A DNA stretch of 31,613 nucleotides from QPIN01 sp964399475 (GTDB taxonomy: Bacteria; Pseudomonadota; Gammaproteobacteria; Methylococcales; Methylomonadaceae): assembly GCA_964399475.1 (NCBI GenBank), contig CAYNRB010000015.1, forward strand, positions 1 to 31,613. Direction: 5' to 3'. A model generated the notes under the pieces. The model saw nothing but the letters and a program-made list of their open reading frames with translations. It searched no databases and was not told the origin of the DNA. This document shows positions 1 through 6,390 of the stretch, in pieces. The position numbers and the translations under genes are program-made. How positions within the stretch are numbered: the first letter of the stretch is position 1; each line of letters opens with the position of its first letter.

Positions 1-1
1 A

Positions 2-175
2 CCGCTTAGTTTACTTAAAAAATCGGCTCAGCTTAAAGCAGGGTATAAAAATAAGTTACCTGATTCCATTCATCTTGCAACTGCATTAAATGAAAACTGC
101 AATGTTTTTATTACAAATGATAAGAAAATAAAGGCACCTGAAGATATTGAAATATTGCTTTTAGACAAATTGTAA
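2..175 (+). CDS. PIN-domain toxin (VapC-like), C-terminal fragment
   Basis: An open frame enters from the left edge and ends at TAA 173-175, giving 57 residues. It contains LPDSIHLATAL followed by NVFITND and ends ILLLDKL. This is the usual C-terminal half of PIN-domain ribonucleases: an acidic D before HLA, then the F-(I/V)-T-N-D metal-binding end. The family usually cleaves tRNA or mRNA as the toxin of a type II toxin-antitoxin pair. Only the C-terminus is visible, so the start, the antitoxin and the first acidic residues lie outside the window. It is convergent with the next gene. Confidence 0.75.
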   Translation, partial: PLSLLKKSAQLKAGYKNKLPDSIHLATALNENCNVFITNDKKIKAPEDIEILLLDKL

Positions 176-271
176 TAATATTAACGAGGAATTGTCTGGA
201 TGCGCCAGCGTCATGCCAATAAACACAGATACATCCAGATAAGCATTTCCATAGATATATTTAAAACCAGA

Positions 272-1381
272 TCAAACCAAGTGAACAGGCGGTTCCTCAT
301 CTAAAGAATTGCTATCACTATATTGTCTGGCCTTATCTTTTACTCGATTACCCGCCTTTTTAATTCGGTTAATCGCCGCCTGATGGTTAATATCATCACA
401 ATCAGACAGCCCATCCAATTCAGCATGTAAGCTTTCTTTACTCACTTCTGCCTTATGCTGGGCTTTAAGCGCAGGAATAACCGCCACCGTAATGGTATCA
501 AAAGCAAGAATAATACCTAACTCCATCAACAAGCTAAGTAAAATAGAAAACAAAAATACAAATTGCATGGGGTGAACAGTTAGGTTAAATACTGTTTCAG
601 AAACTTGTAAAAAGGCCACAATCAAATTATTGTTAACCCGTTCATCAGTCGCATAATCATTGTCTAAAACGGCTTGGCGTTGTTGTTCTGCCAGTTGCTT
701 TAATTTCAGTAAGTTATGATCTTGTGAAGCTTGTAGACTGGAACGTTCTGATTCATGGCGTTTAGCCAATGTATTCAAATGCTGTTGATTTTTAGCTTGT
801 TGAGTGAAAAGTTGTTGTTCAAACGCCTGGTAACGAGGCCCCTGGAAAAACCCATTAACCACATTATTCATTTCGTTATGTAGCCATTTTTCCAATTGGG
901 TAATCCGTGACTGTTGAATGGCTTTCATTTCAGTAACTTCAACGCGCTGGCGAGAAAGTAGGCTGGCAAAGTGTGTGGCATTATTCGTTTGTAGGCGTTG
1001 GCGTTCATTGCTGGTTTCAGTTTCTATCTGTTGTAATGCCTGGGCTCGTATTTCTTTTAAATAAGGTCTGTCCAGTTGTTGAGATAAATAGAGTAATGAG
1101 CACAATACGGATAGCAATAACAAGCCAAAACGAAAGACTACAGAAATTGAACGTGTGATTAATGGATAGGCATAATCCTGTTGTAAGCCTAAGTAACGAT
1201 GCCAGATAATTGCCACCGCTTTGCCTAGCTCTAAAGCTAAGGCTAAAAATAAGGCAATAATAGGCGCGTTCATAAAAGCTTGAAAAACCTGATTTTCAAT
1301 CAGAAATGAAAGCACAAATAATCCTACGCCGACAAGAAGTTGAAGTAGCCAGGTCATGCGGAAAAAACGGGTTAATTTCAC
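272..1381 (-). CDS. Coiled-coil membrane protein of unknown function
   Basis: 369 residues from a GTG start preceded by GAGG at good spacing. Hydrophobic segments lie at about residues 9-28, 38-60 and 78-98. Next comes a long Gln/Glu/Arg-rich stretch (about 100-260) with coiled-coil character, then a fourth hydrophobic segment at about 268-295 and a charged C-terminal tail. I do not recognise a family. The layout (three membrane helices, a long coiled coil, one more helix) suggests an inner-membrane protein with a large soluble loop, perhaps oligomeric. It is divergent from the Xre/RES pair and may belong to the same defence island, but that is only context. Its Shine-Dalgarno lies inside a perfect inverted repeat (separate entry). 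Confidence 0.7.
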   Translation of the reverse strand: MKLTRFFRMTWLLQLLVGVGLFVLSFLIENQVFQAFMNAPIIALFLALALELGKAVAIIWHRYLGLQQDYAYPLITRSISVVFRFGLLLLSVLCSLLYLSQQLDRPYLKEIRAQALQQIETETSNERQRLQTNNATHFASLLSRQRVEVTEMKAIQQSRITQLEKWLHNEMNNVVNGFFQGPRYQAFEQQLFTQQAKNQQHLNTLAKRHESERSSLQASQDHNLLKLKQLAEQQRQAVLDNDYATDERVNNNLIVAFLQVSETVFNLTVHPMQFVFLFSILLSLLMELGIILAFDTITVAVIPALKAQHKAEVSKESLHAELDGLSDCDDINHQAAINRIKKAGNRVKDKARQYSDSNSLDEEPPVHLV

Positions 1382-1388
1382 AATATGT

Positions 1389-1414
1389 ACCTCGTTGCTG
1401 TTTAAAGACGAGGT
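1389..1414 (-). promoter_or_regulatory. Inverted repeat covering the ribosome-binding site of the coiled-coil membrane gene
   Basis: ACCTCGT and ACGAGGT form a perfect 7-bp inverted repeat with a 12-nt spacer. On the minus strand the second arm contains the GAGG that serves the GTG start at 1381, so the hairpin in the mRNA would hide the ribosome-binding site. It could also be an operator for a dimeric regulator such as the neighbouring Xre protein. Confidence 0.35.
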
Positions 1415-1539
1415 AGTAGTGTGCCCGTAAAAAACAAAATAAGCAGTCTTGGCAAGCTTGCGAGATTTCTATTGAGATCTGTCTTGACCTGAGTGACATA
1501 TGGCTATATATTTAAGACAAATGTTAAACAGAGATTAAA

Positions 1540-1971
1540 ATGCAATTACAACAGCTAGGTGAAATTTTAGGTGGAGAGAAAACTTTAGGTATCAAACTTG
1601 AAAATAAAATGGATCTAGTGGAACTTAGTTATAAAGGTATTACCAAAAATGCGCTAGCACATTTAGCTGAGCACCTCTCTTTTTCCTGGAAACAAGTAGC
1701 AGAATTATTACCGATGAGTGAAAGAACCTTGCAACGATATAGTTCAGATCAATATTTAACTCCAGCAGTATCGGAGCAGGTATTGCATGTTGCAGCGGTA
1801 TTGGCTAAGGGGCTTGAGGTTTTTCAGGAACAAACAAGTTTTTTATTATGGTTAAACACACCTCACCAGGTATTTTCTGGAAAATGCCCAATAACATTGA
1901 TGAATTCAGGGTTTGGTACTGAATTGGTATTGGAGGAGTTAGGGCGTATTCAGTTCGGCGTTTATTCGTGA
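1540..1971 (+). CDS. Xre/MbcA/ParS-type antitoxin of a RES toxin
   Basis: 143 residues. A helix-turn-helix region lies in the middle (SWKQVAELLPMSERTLQRY, about residues 50-70). It is followed by a ParS/MbcA toxin-binding C-terminal domain of the form 'W L n t p h ... P I x L m n s ... G x e l V l e e L G R I Q F G V Y S'. This is the usual antitoxin of RES-domain toxins (COG5642 with COG5654): it blocks the toxin's active site and normally represses its own promoter. The next gene overlaps by 4 bp (GTGA), as expected for a coupled toxin-antitoxin pair. Length and both domains look complete. Confidence 0.88.
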   Translation: MQLQQLGEILGGEKTLGIKLENKMDLVELSYKGITKNALAHLAEHLSFSWKQVAELLPMSERTLQRYSSDQYLTPAVSEQVLHVAAVLAKGLEVFQEQTSFLLWLNTPHQVFSGKCPITLMNSGFGTELVLEELGRIQFGVYS

Positions 1972-2432
1972 TTAAACTTTATCGTATTAGTCAAACTGAA
2001 TACATTAATGATTTAACGGGTATAGGTGCCAGGATATATGGCGGTCGCTGGAATAATGTAAATCACCCTGTTGTTTATACTTCAAATAGCCGTTCTCTTG
2101 CTGCACTTGAATTTATGGTTCACATGCCATTGGCACTAATGCCAGATGATTTGAGTCTGGCAGAATTGCATGTGCCGGATAGCATCAATAGGGAAACCTT
2201 GGAAATAGGAGCTCTTCCAGAAAATTGGCGTAATTACCCCGCGCCAGAACGATTAGCTAGTATTGGAACTAATTGGCTTAAATCAAAATCATCATTGCTT
2301 GTTAATGTTCTTTCAGCAGTGATCGACAGGGAATACAATACCCTAATCAATCCATTGCATCCCGATATGCATGTCGTGAGCTTGGTCAATATTGAAGCTT
2401 TTTTATTTGATAATAGATTATTCAAGAAATAA
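1968..2432 (+). CDS. RES-domain toxin (NAD+ phosphorylase family)
   Basis: 154 residues starting at GTG 1968, inside the antitoxin stop codon. The N-terminal half carries the RES signature: R-I-S near the start, then GGRWN (Arg 27), VVY (Tyr 37) and SLAALE (Glu 48). These are the conserved polar residues of the family. Characterised RES toxins (Res, MbcT, ParT) degrade NAD+ or modify proteins with its ADP-ribose moiety, which stops growth. The length is normal for the family and no frameshift is seen, so this pair appears intact, unlike the other toxin-antitoxin genes in the window. Confidence 0.88.
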   Translation: MIKLYRISQTEYINDLTGIGARIYGGRWNNVNHPVVYTSNSRSLAALEFMVHMPLALMPDDLSLAELHVPDSINRETLEIGALPENWRNYPAPERLASIGTNWLKSKSSLLVNVLSAVIDREYNTLINPLHPDMHVVSLVNIEAFLFDNRLFKK

Positions 2433-2534
2433 TAGCCCAACATCAAACAAACCTCTTTCTCTATTCAATTTAAGCAATATGTACATTATGACTACCCAAA
2501 TTAGACTTTAATACATCATTAGAAATATATCGAT

Positions 2535-2681
2535 GAAAGTAGAATAAGGTTAGTTTACTGCTTGCCCAACTTACCTGTGTAATACAGGATTATAGTAAAT
2601 ATAATTCAGATCATTTTCATAACCTAGTTCATCAGCAATAAGCTGTTCCCAAAAACGACGTTGCCAAATGTCTTGTTCACC
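2535..2681 (-). pseudogene. REP-associated tyrosine transposase (RAYT) C-terminal remnant
   Basis: Read on the minus strand from 2681, the frame gives GEQDIWQRRFWEQLIADE, then DLNYIYYNPVLHR. This matches the strongly conserved C-terminal part of RAYT/Y1_Tnp transposases (IWQRRFWEH.I.DE ... YIHYNPVKHG). After a stop at 2571-2573 the same frame continues VGQAVN, a second stop where a Trp is expected, then PYSTF, matching the family's WPYSTFHR. The HUH and catalytic Tyr region is gone, so the gene is dead. RAYTs act on palindromic REP-type repeats, of which this window has many relatives. A MITE sits about 100 bp upstream of the remnant. Confidence 0.75.
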
Positions 2682-2782
2682 TTATTCAATATATCAATCT
2701 CATCCGTTAATAATGTTTTTTACACGTAGCCAATTTACCGTAAAAAAATACGTTCTAGCATTGATTTCGGCTCGTCGATAAT

Positions 2783-2944
2783 CCTAGAAAAATCAGTTGG
2801 GCGCGGATTTATAGTGCAAGCTATTGGTTTCACAGTGCTTTGAAAAAATCTTAGCCTCACCCATTCGGTTAGGTGGGATTTTTTTGAAGTGCTGTGGAAT
2901 CAATAGTTTGTGCTAGAAACCGTGATCCAACTGATTTATCTAGG
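2783..2944 (+). mobile_element. MITE type A, copy 1 (162 bp)
   Basis: The 162-bp element is bounded by an 18-bp terminal inverted repeat: CCTAGAAAAATCAGTTGG on the left; the reverse complement of the right end differs by one base (CCTAGA T AAATCAGTTGG). It is flanked by a 5-bp target duplication, ATAAT. It is base-for-base identical to 4099-4260 and lies in the same orientation. It has no coding capacity. The plus strand folds into one long hairpin (see findings). An inner stem CTCACC/GGTGGG followed by seven T's resembles a terminator. Confidence 0.9.
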
Positions 2945-3004
2945 ATAATGCATTTCAATGACCTTTTTTGAAAAGGTTTGGATTCCTGTCGTCACCCTAA
3001 CCTA

Positions 3005-3126
3005 CCGCGCTGGGAAGGAATGATACGACTGACCCCGGATTCCGCTACGCTCCATCCAGGCTACATTGATGGCATGTCTGAGTGGCTGTCGGTCTTCAAG
3101 TTCCCCCTGGGATTTATAGCGGATAC
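3005..3126 (-). mobile_element. MITE type B, truncated copy
   Basis: The stretch ends in TTTATAGCGGATAC, the reverse complement of the type-B terminal repeat (GTATCCGCTATAAA). For about 120 bp it matches the reverse complement of the elements at 16688-16876 and 31428-31607. The other end is missing. It creates an apparent small open frame containing PDSATLHPGYIDGMSEWLS, which recurs in every copy and is not a gene. Confidence 0.75.
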
Positions 3127-3186
3127 GTATTTTAATACTTATTTTTATTTATTTGATTCCTTTGAATTGATTAGGATGTTTTATGT

Positions 3187-3232
3187 TCTTGACGCTGGAG
3201 CGTCAGGGTATGTGTTACCACGCAGAGCGTGA
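3187..3232. repeat. Two small hairpin repeats
   Basis: GACGCT-GG-AGCGTC (3191-3204) and CACGC-AGA-GCGTG (3219-3231) form two compact GC-rich hairpins side by side. Such units are common as dispersed repeats in gammaproteobacterial intergenic DNA. They lie beyond the 3' end of the fic gene. Confidence 0.45.
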
Positions 3233-3258
3233 AACAATTTATCGGTTCAGTTGCTATA

Positions 3259-4538
3259 TCAAATAGACAGCCAGTAACGAGTGGATTTCCGTGAACCTGT
3301 TTGAATGAGTATTTTCTTTTTAACCAGATCATTTAAATCTCGTGTTGCTGTTGAAGCTGATGTATTGGCAATCACGGTATAATTTTTAGCACTCAGTCCG
3401 CCTTCAAAACCTTTAAGCCCTTCTCGCATAATACGAATTATCACCTTATGCTGGCGTTCATTCATCTGCTCCTTAAATTGATCAAAGAATTTGGTTTTTT
3501 TAATAATAAATTCTATTTGATCAATTGTATATTGTTGAGCCTCCAAAACCATTTCAGCAAAGTAATCTAACCATGTTGATAGCTCATTATGTTTGTTTTG
3601 ATTTTCTAAAGCCTGATAATACAGCTTTTTTTTATCATTGATAACTTGGGATATTCCAATCAATGTAGGCTGTTTTAACTGTTGTGCTAAAACTTTCTCA
3701 ATCAATGCACGACCTATACGCCCATTACCCTCTTCAAAGGGATGTATGGATACAAAATAGAGATGGGCAATTCCACTTCGTATCAAGGGTGATAAGGGGG
3801 TTTTTCCTTTGGGAGCTGACTGGTTAAACCAGCTGATAAAGCCTTCCATTTCCGTAATAATGTCTTTTGAGGGAGGGGCTTCAAAGTGAATGATCTGTTT
3901 ATGATAAGAGCCTGAAACAATCTGCATGGGTTCATTATGCGTGCGATAGTAGCCGATATCTTGCAGATCACGTCGTCCATTCATCAGCATGTCATGCCAG
4001 GCGTATAGAGCTTGATGAGTTAAAGGATCATCATAATGGTGATACAAATCTATCATCATTTCAGCAATGCCACTCTCTGCTGGATGGTTGTGCGTTAACC
4101 TAGAAAAATCAGTTGGGCGCGGATTTATAGTGCAAGCTATTGGTTTCACAGTGCTTTGAAAAAATCTTAGCCTCACCCATTCGGTTAGGTGGGATTTTTT
4201 TGAAGTGCTGTGGAATCAATAGTTTGTGCTAGAAACCGTGATCCAACTGATTTATCTAGGGTTAAGGGGGCTTTAAATCCAAAATGTTTTTTAATGGAAG
4301 ATTGCAAGCTATCTCTATCTAAAATTTCACCTTCAATCTCGGAAGTTTTTAAAGCTTCATTACTGATAAGACTAATAATAAGATGGTTTTTTTCTGCTGA
4401 CGAAATATGCTTTGAAATGCCGAATGATAACCCCGATTGTTGCAGGAAAGACTGTTCCATAGCCGCTATTTTGCCAGGATTATAGGTAAATTTTGGCCAG
4501 TCTTTTTGCTGCCAGTTCCAGTAATTTTGATTTGTCAT
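3259..4538 (-). pseudogene. Fic-family AMP transferase split by a MITE
   Basis: The 5' part (4538 to 4261) encodes a DUF4172-like N-terminus with the Fic inhibitory motif T-S-E-I-E-G (the (S/T)xxxE(G/N) helix, residues 65-70 of the rebuilt protein). The 3' part encodes the Fic core with HPFEEGNGRIGR, matching the catalytic HPFxxGNGRxxR, and a C-terminal winged helix. A 162-bp MITE plus a 5-bp duplication (GTTAA) sits between. Removing the element and one GTTAA rejoins the frame exactly (...GFKAPLT-HNHPAESG...) and gives about 370 residues, the normal length. Fic enzymes transfer AMP from ATP to target proteins. The fragments could still be made separately: the 3' frame is open back to a GTG at 4176 inside the MITE, but that start lacks a good ribosome site. 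I chose ATG 4538 over the upstream TTG. Confidence 0.9.
4099..4260 (+). mobile_element. MITE type A, copy 2 (162 bp), inside fic
   Basis: Identical to 2783-2944 over its whole length, with the same 18-bp terminal inverted repeats. The flanking target duplication is GTTAA on both sides. Two identical copies with intact duplications imply recent movement, helped in trans by an unseen transposase. Confidence 0.92.
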
Positions 4539-4556
4539 GAGCAATAAATATTTTTT

Positions 4557-4610
4557 TATAGCTCAGAATAAAGTATTTTATGAGCTATAACAATGTTTTT
4601 TATAGCTCAT
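4557..4610 (-). promoter_or_regulatory. Triple TATAGCTCA motif upstream of fic
   Basis: TATAGCTCA (4557-4565), its reverse complement TGAGCTATA (4581-4589) and TATAGCTCA again (4601-4609) lie just upstream of the fic start. The first and third copies are 44 bp apart, about four helical turns. The arrangement looks like an operator with a looping site, possibly for autoregulation through the Fic protein's winged helix. No regulator is known from the sequence. Confidence 0.4.
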
Positions 4611-4714
4611 ACTTAATTGCTGGGTGCTAAAACATATTTTAGTCTTCCAGAATCGGTGGTCACAATTACTGAAAAACATAACCTGGTTCACCCTATTGAC
4701 TCTAACAAAATTTA

Positions 4715-4930
4715 TCATGTGACTTTGGTTTTAGACATTTTAATGGCATGTTTTAAATCCTTTTTATTAATTGAAAATGCTTCTGCTTCGATATTTGTAT
4801 CATTGTAGCCAGATAACAGCTGTTCATATTCTTTGGCTGCTGCTTCCAAAGTCAGTATTTATCGACAAATTTTGCTGAAACCAGTCGACATTGTCGCGAT
4901 ATTTCCAAGTATCACAAATTTGTGAAAACA
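4715..4930 (-). pseudogene. Decayed remnant of an unknown gene beside the CRISPR array
   Basis: On the minus strand one frame gives CDTWKYRDNVDWFQQNLS. After a frame change near 4860, another runs TLEAAAKEYEQLLSGYND and then INKKDLKHAIKMSKTKVT to a TGA at 4717-4715. Composition and amphipathic pattern look protein-like in both frames, as if one gene had suffered a frameshift and lost its 5' end to the array. No family recognised. It may be chance. The rest of 4611-4946 holds nothing else I can name. Confidence 0.3.
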
Positions 4931-4946
4931 TGGAATTTTTTATAAG

Positions 4947-5536
4947 GTCTTAATACCTTATTAATCAGGTAGGGGTTCGAACGGTTCAATTTTCTTCTTA
5001 GAACTAAACAAGTAGGTCTTAATACCTTATTATCAGGTAGGGGTTCGAACGGCCTGTTATTAGAAATAAAGACCACGGATGATTGTCTTAATACCTTATT
5101 AATCAGGTAGGGGTTCGAACAATGAATTTAATTACAAGAACCCTATTCTATCAGTCTTAATACCTTATTAATCAGGTAGGGGTTCGAACGGTTCAATTTT
5201 AGCTTAATATCAAATAACCTAAGTCATAATACCTTATTAATCCGGTTGGGGTTGTAACCTCATACTTTTCCTACACTGTCCTGTTCATTTGTCTTAATAC
5301 CTTATTAATCAGGTAGGGGTTCGAACGATGCAGATATTGCATATGCCATTGTTCTCAGTAAGTCTTAATACCTTATTAATCAGGTAGGGGTTCGAACGGG
5401 ATGTGGTTTGGGCAGTTCAACGATATATCTGTCTTAATACCTTATTAATCAGGTAGGGGTTCGAACCGCAAATATGTACAAAGTGGCAAACACAGATATG
5501 GTCTTAATACCTTATTAATCAGGTAGGGGTTCGAAC
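4947..5536. CRISPR. CRISPR array, nine repeats and eight spacers
   Basis: Repeats of 36 bp start GTCTTAATACCTTATT and end AGGGGTTCGAAC on the plus strand. They lie at 4947, 5016, 5085, 5154, 5223, 5291, 5362, 5431 and 5501. Spacers are 32-35 bp. Each repeat holds a small hairpin, TACCT/AGGTA with an 8-nt loop. Repeat 2 lacks one A (35 bp). Repeat 5 carries five substitutions. Repeats 6-9 are perfect. The leader is more likely on the right: imperfect repeats are confined to the left half, and the cas operon runs leftward into the array. The transcript repeat would then start GTTCGAACCCC and give a tag ending TTAAGAC. The opposite reading, ending TTCGAAC, cannot be excluded. Confidence 0.97.
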
Positions 5537-5634
5537 CCTGGCGACCTCAAAAAAACCTTATAAATCAAAATAGTGCAGTACATTTTTTGACCCATCAAAT
5601 TGCCTTTTTAGAGTTAGCGATTTTTTATATGATT
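5537..5634 (-). promoter_or_regulatory. Probable CRISPR leader
   Basis: About 100 bp of AT-rich non-coding DNA between the last perfect repeat and the end of the cas operon. Read leftward it has a T-rich block (GGTTTTTTTGAGG) just before the first repeat, as leaders often do. The direction is inferred from repeat decay and operon direction, not proven. Confidence 0.4.
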
Positions 5635-5661
5635 TTTGTATCAATCAAAGATTGATACAAA
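5635..5661 (-). repeat. Perfect 12-bp inverted repeat at the end of the cas operon
   Basis: TTTGTATCAATC and GATTGATACAAA are separated by AAA. The hairpin begins 13 bp after the stop codon of the last operon gene. It has no U-run on the far side when read leftward, so it is not a classical terminator. It may stabilise the operon mRNA 3' end, slow polymerase before the array, or be a protein-binding site in the leader. Confidence 0.6.
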
Positions 5662-5674
5662 CTTAATTCTAACA

Positions 5675-6070
5675 TTATTTTTGAATGAATTTAAAGCATT
5701 TTGCTTCGTCAGGCGTATAGATAATATTTATTTCCTTTGTATGACTGTTTATTTGAGCATTTTCCAATTCCAGATAAAATTTATTAGTGCTTAAATAGGC
5801 AATGTCATATCTTTTGCCATCAATAGTTACTGTACCTACCATTCCCATTACTTCGGCTCGAGTCAGGTTTTTTCGTCTGATTTTACTGGGGAAAGTATAA
5901 ATAGCTTTGTCATCTTCAGCAACCATTTGAATAGTGATTAAATCTTCTTTCCTTTTTTCACCAAAATAGTTTAATCCAGAAAAGATAGCCGCTAAGGTAG
6001 TAGCTACAATGCCCATAAAATTGGCAATTGCAGTGATCAAGTCTCCCGTCATGATTGAGATAATACTCAT
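5675..6070 (-). CDS. Small membrane-anchored protein, candidate type III CRISPR effector
   Basis: 131 residues. A hydrophobic stretch at about residues 11-35 (LITAIANFMGIVATTLAAIF and on) gives one membrane helix, followed by a basic GEKRKED stop-transfer. A compact soluble domain of about 90 residues with beta-rich character follows, for example TVTIDGKRYDIAYLS and KEINIIYT. It is the last gene of the cas operon, and its ATG overlaps the csx16 stop by one base. Known type III membrane effectors such as Csx23 and Cam1 also join a membrane segment to a cyclic-oligoadenylate-binding domain, so this is the natural candidate for a cell-killing output. I cannot assign it to those families by sequence. 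It could be unrelated. Confidence 0.8.
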   Translation of the reverse strand: MSIISIMTGDLITAIANFMGIVATTLAAIFSGLNYFGEKRKEDLITIQMVAEDDKAIYTFPSKIRRKNLTRAEVMGMVGTVTIDGKRYDIAYLSTNKFYLELENAQINSHTKEINIIYTPDEAKCFKFIQK

Positions 6071-6390
6071 TAATTATTTCCTTCTTCTATTGAAATGTGT
6101 GGAATATGCTGAACTTGGTATTCTTCTAATTTAGCGCCTTGTTGGGTCATTATGTTTGCTGAAATTTCTTTGCCGCGCAATTTTTCTGTTAGCGGCAATA
6201 CCAAATGTAAGTATCGGGCTCCTTTAATATTAATTTCAGCAACCAGATTAACGGGCAAAGTACCAATAACCAAATCATCTTTGGTAACCGCATCAGTATC
6301 TAAATGGCTGACTTGCTGGTCAACTTGCAATCCTTGCTGCTGGGCCCATTGTTTTGCTCCGCTGTGTCGACTGACAAACCAGGTGGTCAT
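6070..6390 (-). CDS. csx16: Csx16 family protein, cyclic oligoadenylate ring nuclease
   Basis: 106 residues beginning TTWFVSRHSGAKQWAQQQG, then VIGTLPVNLVAEI and GARYLHLVLPL. These are the hallmark segments of the Csx16 (VVA1548/TIGR02620) family: an N-terminal W-F-V-S-R-H with G-A-x-x-W, and G-T-L-P-V. Csx16 is reported to be a ring nuclease that linearises cyclic oligoadenylate and so turns off type III signalling. Its start overlaps the upstream large cas7 stop by 4 bp (ATGA). Its presence implies that this Cas10 makes a cyclic messenger. Length is typical and no defects are seen. Confidence 0.88.
   Translation of the reverse strand: MTTWFVSRHSGAKQWAQQQGLQVDQQVSHLDTDAVTKDDLVIGTLPVNLVAEINIKGARYLHLVLPLTEKLRGKEISANIMTQQGAKLEEYQVQHIPHISIEEGNN

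Noticed and set aside
2852..2884. Terminator-like stem and T-run as a terminator of the RES gene
   Set aside because: It is an internal part of the MITE and occurs identically inside fic, so it is not evidence of a dedicated terminator, though it may act as one.
2978..3232. Open frames with PDSATLHPGYIDGMSEWLS (also 16605-16793 and 31367-31552)
   Set aside because: They are read through type-B MITE copies, whose non-coding repeat produces the same peptide each time; no ribosome site or family support.
4617..4808. 63-residue plus-strand frame next to the array
   Set aside because: No ribosome site or recognisable domain; it lies opposite a more protein-like minus-strand remnant.
4947..5536. 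AGGGGTTCGAAC in each repeat resembles a tRNA T-arm
   Set aside because: It recurs at CRISPR spacing with no acceptor, D or anticodon arms around it, so it is not a tRNA.
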